64,000 nt of DNA, taken from Roseimicrobium sp. ORNL1. Its GTDB lineage: Bacteria; Verrucomicrobiota; Verrucomicrobiia; Verrucomicrobiales; Verrucomicrobiaceae. Shown here in pieces: positions 44,403 to 51,480 of this stretch (the stretch's first letter is position 1; the number at the start of each line of letters is the position of its first letter). The stretch is from assembly GCF_011044495.1 (NCBI RefSeq), contig NZ_CP049143.1:6076001-6140000 (forward strand), written 5' to 3'. Below the pieces are notes generated by a model. It made no database searches and was not told where the DNA came from. It saw nothing but the letters and a program-made list of their open reading frames with translations. Made by a program: the position numbers and the translations under genes.

Positions 44403-44532
44403 CAGGATAGGAAGGTGCGTGAGAAGCCCAAGGCATGAACATGCCGAGCCGCGCAACTAAATTCCCACATGAACCAAACACAACAGGTTTTTCGAGAAAA
44501 AGTTTGATAAGTAAGATCCCTCCTAAGGAATT
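44403..44532 (-). promoter_or_regulatory. Leader between the SecA paralogue and the giant gene
   Basis: The 130-bp spacer is long for this tightly packed operon. On the minus strand an AGGAGG-like motif (complement of 44519-44526) lies far upstream with no start codon at a suitable distance. Next comes a small perfect stem (TTTTTC/GAAAAA), then the in-frame TTG at 44456 and the preferred ATG at 44402. There is no Shine-Dalgarno directly before the ATG. It could hold a separate promoter or an mRNA control element, but nothing here is decisive. Confidence 0.3.
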
Positions 44533-46554
44533 TTACTCCTGCTTTTGGCGGGTTCCTCCCTTGGCGAACCCCAGTCCTTTGCTGATTTCCGCCTCGCCCA
44601 ACATCACCTGTCGACGGCTCTTGGAGGCCTGAGAGTGGGCACGAAACTGTGCCCAGCGGACCATCCATTTCCCCAGGAAACCGTCAGCCTTCACTCCTCC
44701 GGAAGCGTCCTTTCGGGCCATCGACCAAATCCAGAATTGGCGTAAAAACTCCGGCAAAAATCGAACGAAGAGCGGATCCTCCGCGCTGTAAATCGCGAGC
44801 ACGGACCCCGGGTCTCCCTGCCGTGCGGCACGCCCAAAAAGCTGCCGATCCACCCTCGCACTCTCATGCGGTTCGGAGGCTACCACGTGGAGTCCACCGA
44901 GATCTGCCACCCCTGCTTCCAACCGGATGTCCGTGCCTCGGCCAGCCATGTTGGTGGCAATGGTGATGCGAGAGCGATGCCCCGCCTGCATCACCGTCAT
45001 GGCCTCTTCCCTATGCCGTCTGGCATTGAGCACATGGCAGTTCAGCCCCTGTTCCGTGAGGTGGCTGGCGAGGGATTCACTGGTCTCGACACTCCTGAGG
45101 CCGATCAAGATGGGCTGCCCACGCGCGTGCCGGGCTTTCGTTTCGACGGCAATCGCCTCGTTCTTGGCCTCAATGGTGGGGTAAAATCTCCACCCCAAGA
45201 CCTGCCTCTGGCAGGGGAGATGGCGCGGGATCGTGATGGTCGGCAGGCCGTAGGTACGCCAGATTTCCGCCGCCACTTCCTTCACCGTGCCCGAGGCACC
45301 GGCGAGGTTTTGATACTTGCAGAAGAAGCTCTGGAAGGACACCCGGGCCATGGTTTCGCTGGCACCGGAGAGGGCCACACCCTCCTTGGCCTCCATCATC
45401 TGGTGCAGTCCCTGCCGCCAGGTGCGCATGGGCATGGGGCGCCCCGTGGCCTCATCCACGATGACCACCTTCCCCTCCTCCACCACGTACTGCACGTCTC
45501 TCTGGAAGAACTCCCGGGCCTCCAACGCCAGCCGCAGCAGCTCTCCGCGGCGGGAGACACTGGCCCAAAGGGGTGCCTTCGGGACCTCATATCCCAGGGC
45601 AAATCTCTCCAGATCTTCCGGCTCAATTTCGATGACTTTGCGCACCCGATTCACCTGATAGTCGAGCCCGGAGACGAGTTGCTCCGCGACCTTCCAGGCA
45701 GCCACACAGGCATTCTCAAGCTGCCCGGGTGGCAGGGTCCGGCTGATGATCAGCGGGGTGACCGCCTCATCGATCAGCGCATTATCCGCCTCATCGATCA
45801 GGGCAAAATAGAGTCCGCGCTGCACCGGTTCGCCTTGTGGGGCACGTCCGGCGCCAGTCATCTGGGCCAGTGCCAACCGGGCTCCAGACTCCTCCAGCCC
45901 CTCCATCCGGAGTCGATCACGCAGGTAGTCCGCCGCGGCTTCCTTGGCCGTGGTGTACGTAACGGCCCGGCTGTAGGCCCGGCGTCTGTCGGGATCCGGC
46001 GAGTCCCCAAGAACCCGCCCCACCGACAGACCCACCCTTATATAGAAGGCCTCAAGCTGCTCGGCATCGCGGCCCGCGAGGTAGTCATTCGCCGTGATGA
46101 CATGGCAGGGTCTTCCGGTCCAAGCCTGGTACGCCGCGGTCAAGGCCAGCGCGAGGGTCTTTCCCTCACCCGTCTCCACCTCGGTCAAGAACCCACGAGC
46201 CAGCGCGGCGGCAGTCATCAACTGCACCCCATAGGGCGAGAGCCCCAGCTCCCGATGCGCTGCTACCGCGAGGAGGGCGAGCCCCTCTTCCAAGGTCTCT
46301 TCAATATCCAGCGGATGCGCCTTGCGCCGCATCCGCATCTCCACGAGCCGCTCGTTCAAAGTGCCGTCCTTCAGCTCGGCATACTGCTGGCGGAGCTGGT
46401 CAATGCGGTCCGCCGATTCCTTGAGCTTCTTCACATGGCGCGGCGCACGCTTCATCCAGCCAAGAATGTGATGGCTCATCGCGTCCAGTCCCTGAGGTCG
46501 TGGCGGACGCCGTCGCTCATGGACGGTGCGCTGGCGATCAGTCGGAGTGGGCAT
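44533..46554 (-). CDS. SecA paralogue, C-terminally shortened, adjacent to giant-protein gene
   Basis: This 673-residue SecA-family ATPase has Walker A ETGEGKT (127-133), the DEAD-equivalent LIDEADNALIDEA (252-264) and VTPLIIS. A preprotein cross-linking-like region follows at about 270-370, then LAGASGTV, ATNMAGRGTDIRL (533-545) and ESARVDRQLFGRAARQGDPG (564-583). Housekeeping SecA is usually about 830-900 residues. Here only about 90 residues follow the arginine-finger motif, so most of the helical scaffold/wing and the C-terminal zinc-binding tail (CxCxSxxxxxC) are missing. The N-terminus is basic (RRRPPRPQ), and an alternative start at M26 (46479) is possible. It lies 24 bases after the M50 gene and 130 bases before the giant gene. 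I infer an accessory SecA dedicated to the giant substrate; a role as a general SecA is unlikely. Confidence 0.9.
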   Translation of the reverse strand: MPTPTDRQRTVHERRRPPRPQGLDAMSHHILGWMKRAPRHVKKLKESADRIDQLRQQYAELKDGTLNERLVEMRMRRKAHPLDIEETLEEGLALLAVAAHRELGLSPYGVQLMTAAALARGFLTEVETGEGKTLALALTAAYQAWTGRPCHVITANDYLAGRDAEQLEAFYIRVGLSVGRVLGDSPDPDRRRAYSRAVTYTTAKEAAADYLRDRLRMEGLEESGARLALAQMTGAGRAPQGEPVQRGLYFALIDEADNALIDEAVTPLIISRTLPPGQLENACVAAWKVAEQLVSGLDYQVNRVRKVIEIEPEDLERFALGYEVPKAPLWASVSRRGELLRLALEAREFFQRDVQYVVEEGKVVIVDEATGRPMPMRTWRQGLHQMMEAKEGVALSGASETMARVSFQSFFCKYQNLAGASGTVKEVAAEIWRTYGLPTITIPRHLPCQRQVLGWRFYPTIEAKNEAIAVETKARHARGQPILIGLRSVETSESLASHLTEQGLNCHVLNARRHREEAMTVMQAGHRSRITIATNMAGRGTDIRLEAGVADLGGLHVVASEPHESARVDRQLFGRAARQGDPGSVLAIYSAEDPLFVRFLPEFLRQFWIWSMARKDASGGVKADGFLGKWMVRWAQFRAHSQASKSRRQVMLGEAEISKGLGFAKGGTRQKQE

Positions 46555-46578
46555 GGCAGGACGGGACTGGCGTGCAGG

Positions 46579-48735
46579 TCACACGCGGTAGTTGCGCTGG
46601 AAGAGCTGGCGCAAGCTCCGGACCCACTGAGAAAGCAGCGGCTCCCAAGGCAGGTCGATTCGGGCGATGCCCTGCTGACCATGCACCAGCACCGTGTCCG
46701 GCTGCGGAATCAAAAAGGCCCTCACTTCGAAAAACGGCTCGGAACTCAGCGCAATCTTTGCTCCGTTCGCGCCACCACCAGCACCCTGCCCCCCCCCACC
46801 CTGGCGGGAGTGATCTTGACGCGATGCAGGATGGTCCGCCGGGATGGCCTGCAGATCCGAAACGGCCAAAGTCTTCTCTTCCTGACCACGCACCTTCACA
46901 CCCGTCTCGCGGATGTTTCCGCCGAACAACCTCGCCACCTCCGCCTGTCGGACGACGGCGGCCATGTAGAATTTCTCTTCTCCCTGCACCACCCCGAGTT
47001 CGGTGCCGCGTTGCAGGGTCGCCCCCATTACGGTGGCAAGTTCAGGCGAAATCCATCGGCCTGCCACCGGTGCGCGGACCAGCAGGGAGGCCTTTTGATC
47101 CGCGAGCTTTTGCTGCCTGACCAGCAGCGCCTGATGGTACTCTTCCAAGCTCAAGTTGCGTACCGGGTCTGACTCCAGCGCCTCGCGCTTCATGGTCTCC
47201 ACCCGCTTGATGTCGAGCCGCAGCAGTTCGATTTCCTGATCCAGATCAAAGCTGACCATCTTCACCAGCGGCTGGCCCTCGCTGACCATGGTGCCGGAGG
47301 GCACAAGGACCTCGGCCAAATCACCGGCACTGCCGGCATACACTCGGGCAAAGGGATCCGAACGCACCACTCCGTCCGCACGGAAGTGACTGGGCAATGG
47401 CACCCAGGCAATGACGCCAATGATGCCCACCAACAGCGCCACTACCAACCCGACGGCGGATTGCCGACGCCCTTCCAGTCGTGGACTGCTCACCAGGTAT
47501 TGGATGGCCTTGAAGACCGGCACCACGAGCCAGAGGATGAAGAACCCGATGGCCAGCAGGATGCCGACGATGAAGAACCACCGCGACACCAACAGCAGGA
47601 TGCCCACCAGCAGCAGGATTCGATAGATAAACGAAGCGACGAAATAGAAGGCCAACCAGAAAGTCTCCGTGCGGGTCTCAGCCGGATTGACCGCATGCGG
47701 CACACGGAAGATGTAGCGCTCCACGAGGTACAGTGCCGTGCGTGAGGCACGCGCCTGCAGATTCGGCACCTCCAGAAGATCGGAGAGAATGTGATAGCCG
47801 TCGAACCGCAGGAGCGGATTCAGATTGAAAAACAACGTACCGACGGATGCGATGATGATGACATTATAAGCAAGGGCATGCACCAATCCCTCCCCGGTAT
47901 TCGCCCAGATGAGCGCCGCCACTGAGGCCAGGAGCATCTCCACGATCATCCCCGCTGAGCCCACCAACGCTCGCTTGCCCTTCTCCCGGAACGACCAGCT
48001 CGATGACGCATCTACGTAGGGCAGTGGATTGAAAAGCAACAGCATGATGCCCATCTGCGGCACCTCGCCACCGAACTTCCGGCAGAAGTACCCGTGGCCA
48101 AACTCATGCAGTGCCTTGATCACGATGATGGCGGCATACAGCCAGGGAAGATTCGACGCGCCCAGCAGACCGCCGCTTTCCGCGCGGAACTGCTGCCAGT
48201 TCTCCACCACCGCTTTCACGCCAAACACCAGCAGAGCGAGCCAAAGGACCAGCCCGATTTTCCCAATCAGCCACCCCACCGCAGGCAGGGTGCGCTGGAG
48301 AAAACGATCCGGATTGAAAAGCGGAATGCGGAGGAAAAAGAGATTCGCCCACTGGGTGGCAACCTGTTTACTTTGCTCCTTCCGCTGCGCCTCGAACAAC
48401 GCAGCAACATCACCCTCCAGATCACTGCGCAACAGTCCGGCCTGATGAAGCTGCGAGAGAAGCTGCACCACCTCACCCTGACCGGGTGCTTCTTCGGGCG
48501 CGATCTGCAGACTACGTTCCCATGCTTCACCCACGGTACGCGAGCGCTCCAGCTCGCAGATGAAGCGATACGCCGGCGGTCGGATGCGAAAGAAACGGTT
48601 CCCCAGGGAATCCTGCACCACGTACCACCGCATGCCACGAAAGCGCTGGGGAAAAATCTCCACCCCGGGTCGCAAGCACACACGACGATTCTCCACGCGG
48701 TGCCAGGATTCGTCGAAGGTGGGCGGACGGTTCAT
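46579..48735 (-). CDS. PqqD-like / M50 metalloprotease / HlyD-like adaptor fusion (inner membrane)
   Basis: Start at 48735 (MNRPPTFDESWHRVENRRVC), 17 bases after the GAF-HlyD gene; a longer frame would overlap that gene. The 718-residue protein has a PqqD-like winged-helix region (about 15-105), then a multi-pass site-2 protease domain with HEFGH at 210-214 and the third zinc ligand in LLRFDGYH (D312), with several TM helices at about 150-460. A periplasmic lipoyl/HlyD-like domain follows (ADGVVRSDPFARVYAGSAG, then a coiled coil QEIELLRLDIKRVE). Its closest described architecture is the 'putative peptide zinc metalloprotease' fused to a membrane-fusion domain. All catalytic residues are present. 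It may trim the exported giant or its LEPR leader, or act as an export channel subunit; both roles are inferred. Confidence 0.88.
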   Translation of the reverse strand: MNRPPTFDESWHRVENRRVCLRPGVEIFPQRFRGMRWYVVQDSLGNRFFRIRPPAYRFICELERSRTVGEAWERSLQIAPEEAPGQGEVVQLLSQLHQAGLLRSDLEGDVAALFEAQRKEQSKQVATQWANLFFLRIPLFNPDRFLQRTLPAVGWLIGKIGLVLWLALLVFGVKAVVENWQQFRAESGGLLGASNLPWLYAAIIVIKALHEFGHGYFCRKFGGEVPQMGIMLLLFNPLPYVDASSSWSFREKGKRALVGSAGMIVEMLLASVAALIWANTGEGLVHALAYNVIIIASVGTLFFNLNPLLRFDGYHILSDLLEVPNLQARASRTALYLVERYIFRVPHAVNPAETRTETFWLAFYFVASFIYRILLLVGILLLVSRWFFIVGILLAIGFFILWLVVPVFKAIQYLVSSPRLEGRRQSAVGLVVALLVGIIGVIAWVPLPSHFRADGVVRSDPFARVYAGSAGDLAEVLVPSGTMVSEGQPLVKMVSFDLDQEIELLRLDIKRVETMKREALESDPVRNLSLEEYHQALLVRQQKLADQKASLLVRAPVAGRWISPELATVMGATLQRGTELGVVQGEEKFYMAAVVRQAEVARLFGGNIRETGVKVRGQEEKTLAVSDLQAIPADHPASRQDHSRQGGGGQGAGGGANGAKIALSSEPFFEVRAFLIPQPDTVLVHGQQGIARIDLPWEPLLSQWVRSLRQLFQRNYRV

Positions 48736-48752
48736 GATGCGACGTCCAAAAA

Positions 48753-50579
48753 CTAGACCCAGAGCCAGAGACGCAGCGCCTCCACCAAACGGTGAGTGCC
48801 GATCCAGAGCAGCGAGCGCCTCTCCGTGGAGATCTTGCAAAGACCGCTCATACCCGGACGCCACCACGCCTGCGGCTCGCCGAGCACCTGAGCCCGCAAC
48901 ACAAACACCGTGCCCTCCGGCCGCACCTCTGCCACCGGCTCAAAGCGATCCACCTTCACCGAATAATGCTCCCCCGGACGGCTGGCGAACGCGAGATCGC
49001 CTTCCAATCCCGCAGCGAGATAGGAGATGTCACGCTCATCCACCTGGAGCTGACCGAAGAGGTCTTTGATTTGCACCACCTTCAGCAACAGCTCGCCGGT
49101 CTGTACCGGGGAGGAAAGGCGCTCGCGTAGATCGCCTTCAACAATCACGCCATCGAAAGGCGCAGTGATTTCCGTGAGCTGCAACCTGCGACGGATGACG
49201 GCCAGCTTGGCATCGGCCTGCTGCATTTCGGACTGGGCCACGAGCATCTGGGCCAGCTTGCCTTCCCCCTGATTGCTGCGGACTTCGCGCTCGCTCTTGT
49301 TGCGCAGGGCGACCGTGTCCGCCTCTTCCAGCAGGAGTTCCTTCTTGTCCAGGCGCACCAGCACATCACCCTTCTTCACGATGTCGCCCACATGAAAATT
49401 CGCCTCTTCAATGTACCCGGGGAAAGGTGCGGCAATCAACGAGGCGGCATCCGTCTTCAGGATGAAGGGTGCCTTCACCTTGTAGTCCACGTGGATCATC
49501 GCGAGCGCGAGCAGCGTAACGCAGGTACCCACCACGGCCAGCTTCACCCCCGTGTGATCCGTCCCGAGCCAGCCAGCGGCTTTGCGACGAAGCGAACGCC
49601 AGGTTCTCTTCCCGATCCAGCCGGTACGAGTGTGGAGATTTTCAAGGCGCGGCGCAACCAAATCGGCAAGCAGGCGCACACGTTCCAGCTCTCCATTTTC
49701 CCAAGCGCCCTCTTCCGCCGCACGCTCCAGGCACACGACACCTCGCACTTCTTGCTGATGTCGCAGCGGTACCGAGGCCACGGACACCCCTTCACGCGCG
49801 GTAGAGAACTTGCGATGCTCGCGGCTCACCACCGAGGTGCCAGAAAGCTCGGGCCATGACACTTCATTGTCCTGGTCCGCGGCTTCCTCCATCACCTGCT
49901 GGAGCGCGAGCGCCTCCTGCGAACCTGCCGAAATGCGTCCGCCATGACTGGTGGCACAGAGCTTGAGATCCTGGCCTTCCATCCACGCCAGCGACACACG
50001 CGAGGCGCGCATGGGAGCGGCGAGTTCATTGCACAGACGCAGGCTCGCCTCCTGAAAGTGGCCACTCTCTCCGAGCGCCAACCCAAGGTCCATGACCTGG
50101 GAAAGGTTCAGCAACTTCTCCTCGCTGCGTTGCGCATGGCGCCGTGATTGATACTGGTCCGCCAGCGAACGCGCTTCTTTCGACACCGTTTCGATCAGCG
50201 ACTCGTCCGCCTCATCTGCCGAAACCTCCGCCACCATCCAGAGAGGCGGCAAGCCATCACGCGCGGGAAAAGTGAGCGCCTGATAACGGCGCCCCAACAA
50301 TCCGGGCAGCGCGGTGAACTCGGTCGCTTTGAAGTTTCTCAATTCCGCCGTGAGTCCCGATTGCGCAATACGCTTCGCCGCGCCGGGCGGCGTCTGGGAG
50401 ATGACACGAAATTCACTGCCCGCACCACCACCACCCACCAGCAGGCACACGGAGTCCGCATTCAAGCGCGCGCGGGTGTACTCACAAAGACGCCCCCAAA
50501 AGACTCCCGGCTCACCCGGGAACACCGAGAGGGAATCATACTCGGTGGGGGAATCTGTCTCCGTGAGTTCGGATTTCAT
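48753..50579 (-). CDS. GAF-domain HlyD-type adaptor (cytoplasmic sensor, TM helix, periplasmic adaptor)
   Basis: The ATG at 50579 (MKSELTETDS) is preferred over an in-frame TTG 21 bases upstream. The 608-residue protein has a cytoplasmic N-terminal part with a GAF domain at about 160-310 (SRVSLAWMEGQDLKLCATSH; VASVPLRHQQEVRGVVCLER). One TM helix follows at about 344-363 (GVKLAVVGTCVTLLALAMI). The periplasmic membrane-fusion part has a lipoyl half (IAAPFPGYIEEANFHVGDIV), a coiled-coil hairpin and the second lipoyl half (EITAPFDGVIVEGDL). Joining a GAF ligand sensor to an export adaptor suggests that secretion is gated by a cytoplasmic signal. It lies 54 bases from the HlyD gene and 17 bases from the M50 gene, within one operon. 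Confidence 0.88.
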   Translation of the reverse strand: MKSELTETDSPTEYDSLSVFPGEPGVFWGRLCEYTRARLNADSVCLLVGGGGAGSEFRVISQTPPGAAKRIAQSGLTAELRNFKATEFTALPGLLGRRYQALTFPARDGLPPLWMVAEVSADEADESLIETVSKEARSLADQYQSRRHAQRSEEKLLNLSQVMDLGLALGESGHFQEASLRLCNELAAPMRASRVSLAWMEGQDLKLCATSHGGRISAGSQEALALQQVMEEAADQDNEVSWPELSGTSVVSREHRKFSTAREGVSVASVPLRHQQEVRGVVCLERAAEEGAWENGELERVRLLADLVAPRLENLHTRTGWIGKRTWRSLRRKAAGWLGTDHTGVKLAVVGTCVTLLALAMIHVDYKVKAPFILKTDAASLIAAPFPGYIEEANFHVGDIVKKGDVLVRLDKKELLLEEADTVALRNKSEREVRSNQGEGKLAQMLVAQSEMQQADAKLAVIRRRLQLTEITAPFDGVIVEGDLRERLSSPVQTGELLLKVVQIKDLFGQLQVDERDISYLAAGLEGDLAFASRPGEHYSVKVDRFEPVAEVRPEGTVFVLRAQVLGEPQAWWRPGMSGLCKISTERRSLLWIGTHRLVEALRLWLWV

Positions 50580-50633
50580 GAAGGCCGGGGGATCGGGCAA
50601 AGAAGGAAACGACTGTCAGCAGCAATACTACCA

Positions 50634-51416
50634 CTACAGATTGGCGGGCGCTCCTGCCTTCGCAGGAGGTGGCGGGAAGGGCGCCAGCACACGCAGACCG
50701 GGACGGACGAGACCCTCCTTGTTGTCCAGCAGCAGTCTTACGCGGAACAAGCCACTGCGGGCATCCACTTCCGGATCGATGAACGTGACCTTGGCCTTGA
50801 GCCCTTTCACGTCCGGCATCTCAGGAAACTGCACAGCGTACTCCTGATCCAGCTTGATGGAGGAAAGTTGCGAGGCTTCGAGGTGGAATAGAAGCAGCAC
50901 CTGATCCGTGGTCATCACCTGCAGGATGGGATCGTTCTCGCTGATGGATTCGCCGGACTCCTTGAACTTCCTCACCACCACTCCGGTGAGCGGCGCCAGA
51001 ATCTCACGCTCAGCAAGGTCAGCCTTGGCAATGTTCAGCTCTGCCTGGAGGCGCTTCAGTTCCACCTCCTTGGCCAACGCATCATCGCGGCTCGACACAT
51101 TCTGATCAAAGAGACGCTTCGCCGCATTGTAGTCGAACTGCGCCTTGCTGATCATCTGGTCGTACCGCTCCACGGCGAGCTGCTGCTTCTCCGAGAGCAG
51201 GCTCACCAGCGGCTGGCCTTCCTTGATGCGGTCCCCTTCCTCCACATGGATCTTCCGGATGATTTCCCGGATGGAGGCGCTGATGGTGACCGCACGGAAG
51301 GGCTTCACCACACCTTCCGTCAGTTGAGGTTTGTCCGCGGCGCTTCCGACGAAGGGAAGGCAAAATGCCAGGGACATCAGGAGTGCCAACCTCCCCCGAC
51401 GTGCAGGCCGTGTCAT
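50634..51416 (-). CDS. HlyD-like periplasmic adaptor (membrane-fusion protein)
   Basis: The start at 51416 (MTRPARRGRLALLMSLAFCL) gives a normal signal peptide ending near VGSAA, and a 260-residue protein. An ATG 33 bases upstream (51449, MPEVLLPVSPP) is a possible alternative. The mature part has a first lipoyl half (SIREIIRKIHVEEGDRIKEG), a short coiled-coil hairpin (about 65-125), a second lipoyl half (REILAPLTGVVVRKFKESGE), and a beta-barrel domain (VTFIDPEVDARSGLFRVRLL). It is short beside 350-400-residue RND adaptors, lacking much of the C-terminal membrane-proximal domain. It sits between the TolC gene and the GAF-HlyD gene and probably bridges the inner-membrane components to TolC. 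Confidence 0.88.
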   Translation of the reverse strand: MTRPARRGRLALLMSLAFCLPFVGSAADKPQLTEGVVKPFRAVTISASIREIIRKIHVEEGDRIKEGQPLVSLLSEKQQLAVERYDQMISKAQFDYNAAKRLFDQNVSSRDDALAKEVELKRLQAELNIAKADLAEREILAPLTGVVVRKFKESGESISENDPILQVMTTDQVLLLFHLEASQLSSIKLDQEYAVQFPEMPDVKGLKAKVTFIDPEVDARSGLFRVRLLLDNKEGLVRPGLRVLAPFPPPPAKAGAPANL

Positions 51417-51480
51417 GGGGGGAGAGACTGGCAGGAGAACTTCAGGCATGTGGGAGCAACGAACGCGAGAACTTGGCGGA

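Noticed and set aside
40113-43568. A 1,151-codon plus-strand open frame inside the giant gene, and similar ones at 36924-39602, 23592-26186 and 28116-30314
   Set aside because: These are shadows of the GC-rich, repeat-rich minus-strand gene. Their translations are rich in Arg, His and Gly with no domain, signal or conserved motif, while the minus strand gives one coherent repeat protein.
44403-44456. TTG start at 44456 for the giant gene
   Set aside because: The 18 extra residues (MRGSACSCLGLLTHLPIL) contain no basic region. The ATG at 44402 puts the basic segment directly before the LEPR motif, as expected for the family. It remains possible.
48736-48867. 44-residue N-terminal extension of the M50-HlyD gene
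   Set aside because: It would overlap the end of the GAF-HlyD gene by more than 100 bases and resembles nothing. The ATG at 48735 leaves a normal 17-bp spacer.
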